Origin: Iris pallida
Lineage: Eukaryota; Streptophyta; Magnoliopsida; Asparagales; Iridaceae
Assembly: GCA_029216955.1 (NCBI GenBank)
Contig: JANAVB010006998.1
Coordinates: forward strand, 1,497,800-1,561,799
Direction: 5' to 3'
Length of the DNA: 64,000 nt
The translations under genes were made by a program, and so were the position numbers. Below the pieces are notes generated by a model. It saw only the letters and a program-made list of their open reading frames with translations. It ran no database searches and had not been told where the DNA came from. Below, piece by piece: positions 56,118-64,000 of this stretch (its first letter is position 1; every line of letters begins with the position of its first letter).

Positions 56118-56150
<33 letters not shown>

Positions 56151-56170
56151 TATGATGATAAAGTAAATAA
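56091..56170. repeat. AAT trinucleotide microsatellite in LTR copy 2
   Basis: An interrupted tract of AAT/ATA units, in the position of the one at 2459 in copy 1. Confidence 0.85.
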
Positions 56171-56229
56171 TAATAAAAAAAACTAAAAAAACTAAAAAAG
56201 AGGGATGCTGTAGTTGCTGCTCCGTTGAC

Positions 56230-57480
56230 AGAAGAAAAAAAGAAAGGGGAGGAGCGAGAGAGGGAAACTTAGAGGGAGAGAGAGAGGCGAGCGAGGGCGG
56301 CGAGCGGCGGACGCTGGATCCGGCGAGAGGGGAGAGGCTCGGGCGACGGCTAAGGCGGAGCCGGAGGAGATGGGTCGGCGGAGATGGGGTTCCACAGGCG
56401 GTGGTTCGAGGTCGCGGGCGGAGCGGCTCAGTCGAGCGGCGCACGGCTTAGGGCAGACACGGAAGGAAGAAGGAGGAAGGCGGAAGGGGATGTGCGGGCG
56501 GCGGCGGTTGGTGAGCGCCGCATGGCGACAGGGGCAGACGGCGCTGCTCCGGTGCAGTGGGGCCGGAGTTAGGGTTTGCGCGGGGGGTGAGCTCGGGGGA
56601 CGGTCGACGGAGATCCGGCGGAGTGGGAAGTGAGGAACGGTCGGAAGTTGGTCGCCAAGGCGGGCGGATCCGTCCGTGGAGTCCAGCACAACGGCGGACG
56701 GGCGGCGTGGCTACCGACACGACGACGGGTTCGGTCGAAGAGGGCGCTGTGGTGGAGGCGGCACCGTCGGTCGATGGAGGTGAGCTCAGTTTTAAGGTTT
56801 TTTAATCTTTTGGGGTTTTGGGCTGTATTTTTGGTCGAGGGGTTAGACGAAGTCGGCGGTTGTGCTCGGCCACCGGAGGGATGTCGGTATGGTGGTTTTA
56901 GGTGGTGGCAGATGGTAATGGGTTGGCTGGTGGTGATGGTTTTGGGTGGTGGAGTGGCTGTGTCGGGGTTCGACAGTGGCGATGGTTGGCGTCGTCGGTG
57001 GTACGGCGTGGTGGCCGAAGGTGGTTGTGGGCTGGGTGCCATCAGAAGGTTCTGTGGTGGGGTTGGTGTTGCTGGTTTGGTATTGGTGGACGTAGGGGAA
57101 GTCGGTCTGTGGAGGAATAACATCGACGAGGGTTGGCTCCGGTGAGGAGGTCTGTGACGGTGATGGAGTTTCGGTATTTGGGAGTCTGGCTAGGGATGGC
57201 CAAAGTTGGAAGATTGACACGAGATAGGAGTCATGAGGGTGGCGAGGCGGGTTGTTTGCCGAGACGGCGGTGTACATGGAACGATAGGCGGGGACATAGG
57301 ATTAGGAATTCGATTGTGTTGGGTCGTGTCCTGTGCGACACATAATAGGGTTGTGGGGGATGGGTGTCCGGTGTGTCGGACACGGAAGAGATTGTATATG
57401 TAAAATAAAAATAGTGGAAGTAACTAGGTTGACACGGACACGATGCACGCACTTTGAGGGTGGTAGAAATATTTGTGGAG
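56230..57480. repeat. GC-rich island inside LTR copy 2
   Basis: It is the counterpart of 2690-3880. Again both strands are open over long stretches (for example 56630-57145 plus and 56569-57123 minus) because of base composition. GGAGGTGAGC near 56778 looks like a donor site on the plus strand. No protein domain is recognisable. Confidence 0.6.
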
Positions 57481-58202
57481 GAATAATGAAAAGTTGGAGG
57501 AGTACCTGCCTATTTATAGGATGTGGGAATTCCCAATTGGATAGGAACTAGGAATAGATTTAAAACCCTAAATAGATAACTTGCATTTTAATTAAAAATC
57601 AATCAAATCTAAATCCAAATCCAATTAAAATCAAATTAAATTTTAGTTTAAATCAAATCAATAAATCAAATTCTATCATGGATATCTATTTAAATAATTC
57701 CAAAAATCAAATCACGATTTAAATAGCCAAAATAACTTCCAAATATATTTTTCAAAATACCAATAATAATAATTTCAAAAATAATAAATATTTTTAAATA
57801 TCTTTTTGAACAATAAAATATTACTGTTAATAAATTTTAAAAATTATACTTTTATTTAAAATAGACCAATAAATAAATAACGAAATATTTGTATGCAACA
57901 AATATCCTTTACATAATTAGGCTTTTCTAGTATACAAAATATTATTTATTATTAATAACTTTTTAGAGACAAAAGGCTTTTTATAGCAAGAATAATAATT
58001 ATATAATTTTGAAAGTGTATATTAAAATAGAAAAGAAAATGTTTTTATAAAATATGTACGCTCGCACATATTCGTACTCGTCGAGCAAACGAAAATTTCG
58101 CATACGACGTACAATACGACTACGTGACATACAGTACCAAAAATTTTAAATCCATGCAAATTAATAAATAAATAAAAATAGTAGAAATTTAGGTGTTTTA
58201 CA

Positions 58203-58302
58203 TCCTACCCAACTTAAAAGAATTTTGTCCTCGAAATTAAGAATTAGTAGGGGGTGAGAGGGCACAACGGTAGATAGAAGGGTTCGAAGTTTATATGGTC
58301 GT
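58203..58302 (-). other. Polypurine tract and residual interior of the Tekay-like element
   Basis: Read on the minus strand, GAGGACAAAATTCTTTTAAG followed by TTGGGTAGGA leads directly into the LTR. This is the usual tract of Tekay/Del elements. The interior is cut after 100 bases by the LTR of element E. Confidence 0.75.
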
Positions 58303-59275
58303 TGTAGGCCTTAAAAATGAAAGTCACGCTGAGTTGATCAGGACAAAGTCTAAAAGTCACGCTGAGTTGATCTAGACAGACAATGTTTTCTCAAATACAC
58401 GCAGAGACAGCTCATCATTTGTTAGAGTGTCATTATGACTGACAGCACGACAGTCGAAGAATGTCTCCTCGTATGCCACGTATGCACGGAACTCGAGAGA
58501 TCACAGACGACTGTTGCGTGACTTTTGAAATCTTCTTCAACAAGACTCAGCCTTCATCAAGTTGGCGTAACAAAAGAGTTTCTTGTCATTTAATGCGACT
58601 GACAAAGTAATCACTGTCAGAGATTTTGTTCAGTCGAGGCACATCGAATCAAGACAGCTGGCAGTCCTGCCTCAAGCTTGCATATATTTTGAGCCTTCTG
58701 GCTCAAGTCTGCGTGTATTTTGAACTTCTATGTTCCTTCATCAAGTTTGCGTGGATTTTGAAGCTTTTTGCCCCAAGTCTGCGTGGATTCTGAAGCTTCC
58801 TGCCCCAAGTTTGCGTGGATTTTGAAGCTTTCTGACCCAAGTCTGCATGGATTTCGTCCTCAACGAGCCTGCGTGGATTTCATTAAATTGGAGTACGTGG
58901 CAGCCATACCACTGATCTCTCGCTTGCGTTTCCTGTAACTTGCACACGACTCATGCATGATTGCCATGTTTCCAACAGTTACAGGCTACGTCCAGTAACT
59001 GCTCACAACCTTGCGTATGTTAGATCCTGCGTGATTTTCAACTATGCACAGGCTGTGAATACAGTTATCCTTTCAGTTATTTTTGACTCTATAAATAGGG
59101 TTATTTTTTTATTCATTGTACAGATACATAGTGATCTAAATTACTGTCAAAAGTTTGAGAGCTTTTCTTCTTCGCATCGTCCAAGGGATAAAGCGATCGT
59201 CTTCTAGATCGGATTCCTACAGTTGTAATTTTCCCAGATACACAATAAATAAAGTGAATTTATTTATGGAAAACA
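58303..59275 (+). repeat. Element E 5' LTR
   Basis: It starts TGTAGGCCTTAAAAATGAA and ends GGAAAACA. It carries AAAGTCACGCTGAGTTGATC twice at 58322-58373 and six to eight copies of (C/T)TGCGTG(G/T)ATTTTGAA at 58677-58885. TATAAATA is at 59090-59097. Confidence 0.85.
59090..59097 (+). promoter_or_regulatory. TATA box of element E LTR
   Basis: TATAAATA in the context GACTCTATAAATAGGG, about 185 bases before the LTR end. Confidence 0.75.
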
Positions 59276-59278
59276 AAT

Positions 59279-59296
59279 TGGCGACTCTGCTGGGGA
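59279..59296 (+). other. Primer-binding site of element E
   Basis: tggcgactctgctgggga, identical to that of B, three bases after the LTR. Confidence 0.8.
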
Positions 59297-59316
59297 AAAC
59301 TATCTCCTCTTCTGAG

Positions 59317-60663
59317 ATGGCAACAACTCAATGCGACACTTCGTCAGTCGGCTCGACGAAGAAGGTGATATCGATCCAATTCGATCAACTCGCCTACGAA
59401 GAAATACAGCGGGCTAAGGATGGCAAGCCCACTTCAGCCTTCATCACTACTGCTAAGTCGAAGGGATGATCTGTCTACGTCCCTAAGAATCAGTTGGCAA
59501 CCAATGGTGACTTTTTTGCCACAGTGTCTACTCCTAACACTGGCAAGGAGTCTACTGCAAGCACGTACACTCTTGTGTGTTCGAAGACAACAGCAGCCAA
59601 AAGTCACACTGGCAGCACTGGCTCCTTAGCCAAATCTGTTCCAGCGTGTATTTCTAAATTCAAAAGTCACGCTAACAACACTGGCTCTTTAGCCAAATCT
59701 GTTCCAGCGTGTATTTCACCAAAATTTGGCTCTTTAGCCAATACAGGCTCTTTAGCCAAATTATCACCAGCATACTCCAAGAAGAATAGCTCTTTAGCTA
59801 TCTCTTCTTCTTTGCCAAGTTCTACTAGAACTGGGGGTGGTCTTGCTAAAACTCCTTCACACAAAGTCCCTTCAAAAAGAAACAATTCTTTAGTTGTTTC
59901 TTCTGCTCCTGTAGTTTTTACTTCAGGAACAGCTTTGACTGACAATTTTGTTAGTAAAAGAAAAGGAGATGGTCTTTTGACTACTCTTCCTTCTGGACAT
60001 TCTATGTCCCAAAACTTGAATAAGTCTAAGAAGAAACATTTCTTAATGTCTTCTTCTACGACTTCTTCGAATTGGGCACAGAATTTGTCTATAAAAGAGG
60101 GTCTGTTACCAACTCCTAATCAAGGGGATGGTTCAACTCTTCCTTTTCTGCAAATATCCAGATCAATGGAAGGAAAACTCCAAGTTTCAAAAACTAATGT
60201 GTTACCTCCAACTGATCTAAGAGCAAAACTTGATCAAATCCGTTTAGGAAGTACTTCTGGTGTCAAAAAACCATACCAATCGGGAAAAAAAGCAAGAGAT
60301 CCAGATGCAGAGTATGCTAGAAATTATGTGGCTCACATTAACCACTCTCTATATAACCAAGAGCCATCAAGACCCAAGAACCGAAAATATATTCCTAAAA
60401 ATGTACAAAGAATGTTCTCTGATGTACCTCAATCTTCACAGACAGATCTACGAGAACATCTTCAACAGAAGAGAAGGAATAATTCTGTGTCAATGGACCA
60501 TGCTGAATGTGACTTCCAGCCAAGAGTCATAATTCAATGCAGATGTCAATCAATGGATCAGGACCATATTGATCATGAATGTGACTTCCAGCCGAGAGTC
60601 ACAATGCAATGCAGATGTCAAACTAAACGATAATCTGTCTTCCATCGGATTCAGTGTGAACCT
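59317..60663 (+). pseudogene. Leader part of the gag frame, element E (two stops)
   Basis: The ATG at 59317 starts MATTQCDTSSVGSTKKVISI with the FDQLAYEEI block shared with B and D. TGA at 59467 (CGA decayed) and TAA at 60631 interrupt an otherwise single frame that continues into gag. Between residues about 90 and 160 it has repeats of GSLAKSVPACIS and KSHANNTGS, encoded by GCGTGTATTT and AAAGTCACGCT, words also found in the LTR. Near 60500-60625 the block HECDFQPRVTMQCRCQ occurs twice. It takes the place of the AHAAT/SRMK repeats of B. The function is unknown. Confidence 0.75.
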
Positions 60664-62239
60664 ATGCCTGATGAAGATGAACCTCTATATGCTTCTGTCA
60701 ACCTGACCTCTCGGGATACTGGGGGTAGAAATGATAGTCTAGATGAAGTATATAGAGGCACCAGATCAAGAGTCCTGGCTTCTACTCAAAGGACGTTGAT
60801 TTCTGAAGATGATTCTGAATTTCTTGGGGAATCTAACTTCCCACATCTTCCTACTGGGGATTGTTCTCCTATAACTGACTTTGATACACAAAGCAGTGAT
60901 TCAGAACAAACAACATCCACCAGTTCATCAATAATCCCTCGTACAGTCACAACATATATGGTCGATGGGAATACTGATGAACCTTCTTCTTCCATGACTC
61001 CTCAAGAACAAAGAATTGCTTCTCTGGAACAGCAAATGAAGTCTATGGCTGATAATATGAAGTCGATGTATGAACTCATGGCAACCCAACTGCAAAATCG
61101 ACAGACTGTACCAGAGGCCATACCAATTGACACTGGTGTAAGTCCAGTACATGCTCCTCCAGCAGTACAATCCAATACTCCTGGGCAAGCTCAACCGGTT
61201 CCTAGTCACTCTGGAGCTGGGGGTAGTACTTATAATGCTGTTCCTCCTTCCAACTATTCTCTACAAGCTACAACTCCACAATACTTCGGAGTTGTTACTG
61301 AAGAATTGAGGAATCTCCGAACTCAATTTGAGGCATTCAAACAGAAGGATGGTTTACAAAGGTTAGGCATCAAGCAACCTTATCCGATAGAATGGAAGCA
61401 AGTATCGTATCCTCCTAAATACAAGCCTCCTACTATCTCATTCTATGATGGAACCACTTCTCCAAGTCAATTTATTAATCACTTTGAAGTGATGACTGAC
61501 CAGCTGCAACCAAGTGACGCCCTCCTTACTCGGGTGTTTGTCGGATGTCTCAAAGGAACGGCTTATGAATGTTATAGAAGTCTCCCGGATGGGTGTATTA
61601 CCTCATTTGCCGGTTTCAAACAAATATTTCTTGAACGATTCTATGAAGGGCTCAATGACATGACTATGTCTGCTCTTATAAGAATCAAGCAGAAAAATAA
61701 TGAAACTACAGAGGAATTCATTGAACGGTTTCGAAGAGAAGCTCTGAAGATGCCTCTTGGAACTCTTGATACTGTCACCATTGACACATGCAAATCAAAT
61801 TTGTTGCCAATAATCAGCATGTGGACAGGATCTACCCAATTTCAAGATTGGCCTTCCTTTATAGTCAGTGCCAAAGCCGCAGAAATCAGTGCTGAAACTT
61901 TCAAAGGTTTAGGAGTGCAGATGACTCCTAAAGAAACAGGTCAAAGTAATAACAATAATGCTAAATTCAATAAAAGCAAGGAAAAAGAAACCCTTGAAGT
62001 TAATCTTCAGAGTAAAGATGCATCGACTGTTCAAACTCCTCCTACCTCTACGACTCAACAGCCAAGAGCACCTCGCCCCAAAGAAGAATATTCTTTTGAT
62101 GACGATAATGTCCTTGGTATCTTTGAATGTCTGCTGAAAGGTAATAAAATACAATTACCTGAAATCAAGAAACCTGATGAAGCTGGTAAGACAGATCATC
62201 CTAAATACTGTCCGTACCACAGAATGTTGGGTCACACAA
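60664..62239 (+). CDS. Element E gag (intact to the break at 62239)
   Basis: About 525 codons are in one frame. Acidic/Ser-rich N-terminus; coiled-coil-like stretch EQRIASLEQQMKSMADNMKSM (residues about 115-135); Pro/Gln-rich linker; then the gag core with RLGIKQPYPIEWKQVSYPPKYK, INHFEVMTDQL, AYECYRSLPDG, FKQIFLERFYEGL, EEFIERFRREA and NLLPIISMWTGSTQFQDWP. The end reads HPKYCPYHRMLGHT, the zinc-like motif of Tat gag without its last Cys. After 62239 the reading frame passes into foreign sequence for 17 codons. The protein would form the particle. This start follows the leader stop; in the intact element leader and gag are probably one polyprotein. Confidence 0.88.
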
Positions 62240-62889
62240 TTCGTACATTATCACCTCCATTTCCTGTATTTCGTATTTGTACTCGTGATTGATTTTTGGC
62301 ACGTATTTTATTTTTTTGACTTGCGGATTTTGGTTTCTCGTAAATGGGTTTGGACCATGGTTTGGTTTTATTTTATGGGATTGGGTTGGTTTGATTAGGT
62401 TTGGTTTAATATGAATTGGTACACTTTAACTTACACTCTACCATCAACACAACACACCCACCCTCATTATATCTCCACCAACCTTTCTCTCTCATCTTTA
62501 TTCTCCATTAACTTCTCCATCTTCTTCCTTCTTCCACACAACTCCCCAACCCATAGGCAAGTGCACCTTGCCATCAAATAAGCACCACTTTTTATTTGTC
62601 CATTAACTAGATTAGGTCATGGAGAACAACTTTAGAACTTAACATTTTGTGATTTGGAGCTTTCATTCTTCTAGATCTAGGTTTTAACCATTTTCGAAAA
62701 TCTTTGGTTTTGATCTATTAAACTTCGATTTTTGTATGTTTTGATGCTTCCATGTGGAAGAGAATTCGATTTTACCCAAGTTAGAACTTTGAAAATCTAG
62801 ATTTGGTTTTGATTTGGCAAAGTTATGAAGAATTGAAGTTCTTGGTGTTCTTGGACCTACTCTCGGCCAGGAAGAACATCCCTCTGCCT

Positions 62890-63225
62890 TGCGCTCTTTA
62901 GCACATGGCCGATTGCGCACCCCCGGCCTGTGCTCTTTAGCGCAGGACCGATTGCGCATGACCTCAGCCAGTGCTTTGCGCTGCGCTGGATTGCGCTGGC
63001 GCAAGCCATCCATGCGCAAGCCAGCCATGCGCAAAGTAACCCCTGCACAATCCACCCATGCGCAACTGACTCCTGCGCAGTCTGTTCCTGCACAATCCAC
63101 CCATGCGCAGTTCACTTTTGCACAGTCTGTTCATGCGCAATCTGCCCCTGTGCCCTGTGCCCCTGCGCACTTGGCACCCTGCGCAACTGACACCTGCGCA
63201 ATCTAACTCCCTGACCCCTTGCGCA
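62890..63225 (+). repeat. TGCGCAA word array
   Basis: About twenty copies of TGCGCA or TGCACA followed by A or G occur, spaced mostly 18-22 bases (for example CCCATGCGCAACTGACTCC). The word TGCGCA is its own reverse complement, so each copy is a palindrome. Confidence 0.8.
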
Positions 63226-63414
63226 ATCCATTGGCTTTTGGTGTTTTGGTTATTTCTTTAAGCTTGGCTCTTCTATAGTCCTATATATATTGGTATTTTA
63301 TTAGATATTTTACGTCCATTTTATATCCTTACGCCTTTTGTCATGAACTTGATTTTACTTAATATGTTTGGAATGACTATTGTACACGGCATGGTATGAC
63401 AAGGAACTAGCATA

Positions 63415-63575
63415 ACACGACAGTAACCCGTAGTGGTGCACTCCTGACATGACCAACCTGACATGACAATGACCCGTAGTGGCACACTCTTGACAGTACC
63501 CTGACATGAATTATCTTGATAACTTGATAGTGGCCCGTGGCGGCGCACTCCTGACTTGACTTGACTTGTAACTTG
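63415..63575 (+). repeat. Three imperfect direct repeats
   Basis: The unit reads ACAGTAACCCGTAGTGGTGC and ACTCCTGACATGAC, repeated three times at a spacing of about 55-60 bases with small changes. Confidence 0.75.
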
Positions 63576-64000
63576 TAACTTAACTCGTATAATCAACTTG
63601 ACACCGTGGGTGTTCCTGCTTGCTTACTTGTACAATCCACTTGTCTTGTCTCGCATCATGTCTAGGACGTGACTTCCTGGGTACCACGGCCAGGGACTCG
63701 CGCTAAATTGGATTAGGCTAATGATTAGATCAAACTAGAACATGGAGAATTCCCAGTCACAGGCAATCTCGTTATCTGGGCGCTTTAATAGACTTGTAGC
63801 TTGCCGACGAGTAGAGCATATTTCCAGCACACTGTCATGTGTTGCACCCTCTAAGTCACCTAAGGGTACATTTGTCTCCCGGGCAATGTACCCACCTATA
63901 ACTCTCAACCCGCGGAAGGATAACTGGATGGTCTGCTGGGCTTGGGACTGGAATTCTCACTTGCATCTTGTTAGTAATTAGGTTTGTGATAACCCTAGTT

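Larger units (their letters stand above)
54064..58202 (-). mobile_element. Tekay/Del-like Ty3/gypsy LTR, copy 2 (3' LTR)
   Basis: On the minus strand it starts TGTAAAACACC and ends GGGACGTTACA; 4139 bases. It matches LTR copy 1 (728-4725) from end to end with many small changes. The polypurine context lies directly right of it, so it is a 3' LTR whose element lies to the right. Confidence 0.85.
58303..62239 (+). mobile_element. Tat-lineage retrotransposon, element E (5' part)
   Basis: It has LTR (58303-59275), PBS (59279), leader and gag, and is then cut at about 62239 inside the zinc-like end of gag. Pol should lie to the right of the window. The left target flank is gtcgt. It is the best preserved leader-gag frame in the window. 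Confidence 0.85.
62240..64000 (+). mobile_element. Unassigned LTR-like sequence
   Basis: The segment starts where E gag breaks. It has AT-rich flanks, a GC-richer middle with a TGCGCAA word array (62890-63225), three imperfect repeats around CCCGTAGTGGYGCACTC (63420-63570), and an open end at the window border. No protein domain is seen; several Ala/His/Cys-rich frames at 62857-63206 arise from the word array. I infer an LTR because it interrupts an element and has the same build as the other LTRs, but no TG start is found at the junction. Confidence 0.4.

Noticed and set aside
56192..57277. Pro/Ser- and Gly/Arg-rich frames in LTR copy 2
   Set aside because: Same reason as for copy 1: compositional, on both strands, without conserved start or domain.
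59155..59316. Start codon at 59155 for the E leader
   Set aside because: It lies inside the LTR before the primer-binding site; the ATG at 59317 after the PBS is the sensible start.
62857..63206. Ala/Cys/His-rich frames on both strands
   Set aside because: They arise from the TGCGCA array; a near-palindromic repeat opens all frames.

Overview
The window is repeat-rich nuclear DNA of a flowering plant. It holds Ty3/gypsy elements with the double RNase H of the plant Tat lineage, Tekay/Del-like LTRs of about 4 kb, L1-type LINEs whose first ORF carries DUF4283 and a CCHC knuckle, and a CACTA transposon end. I cannot name the species and I see no convincing single-copy host gene, rRNA or tRNA gene. 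Nearly every base from about 728 to 62,240 can be assigned to a mobile element.

Layout. 728-4725: a Tekay-like LTR on the minus strand. 4726-6308: the right part of a CACTA transposon. 6703-6878: a TA array. 6879-28341: a LINE (LINE-1, minus strand) split by a 16.6-kb Tat element (element B, plus strand, 9327 to about 25918). 28343-29281: a long TA array. 29282-30706: a second, 5'-truncated LINE (LINE-2). 30785-33378: an LTR-like piece. 33379-41904: the 3' part of a minus-strand Tat element (A). 41905-47438: the 3' LTR and gag of a Tekay-like element without pol. 47439-54063: a Tat element (D), a deleted relative of B. 54064-58302: a second copy of the first LTR with its polypurine tract. 58303-62239: LTR, leader and gag of a fourth Tat element (E). 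62240-64000: an unassigned LTR-like sequence.

From 33,379 rightward each element breaks into the previous one and only left halves are seen. This is the left flank of a nested stack (host LTR, A, Tekay-like gag element, D, Tekay-like LTR element, E, unknown) whose right flank should lie beyond base 64,000.

The most interesting material is in the Tat elements. Element B carries a multi-exon gene on the opposite strand between pol and the 3' LTR, with its own TATA box, a plant-mobile-domain-like core and a coiled-coil tail. A and D keep remnants of an antisense gene at the same place. Each Tat family is also loaded with its own short CG-containing word: ATGCGGCT in B and D, GCGTGNATTTTGA-like in E, GCGCAA/GGCACAA-like in A. 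In B this word occupies the LTR, the leader of the gag frame and the first intron of the antisense gene. This looks like an element-specific recognition code, similar in layout to the motif arrays bound by VANC anti-silencing proteins of Arabidopsis VANDAL transposons. That link is inference.
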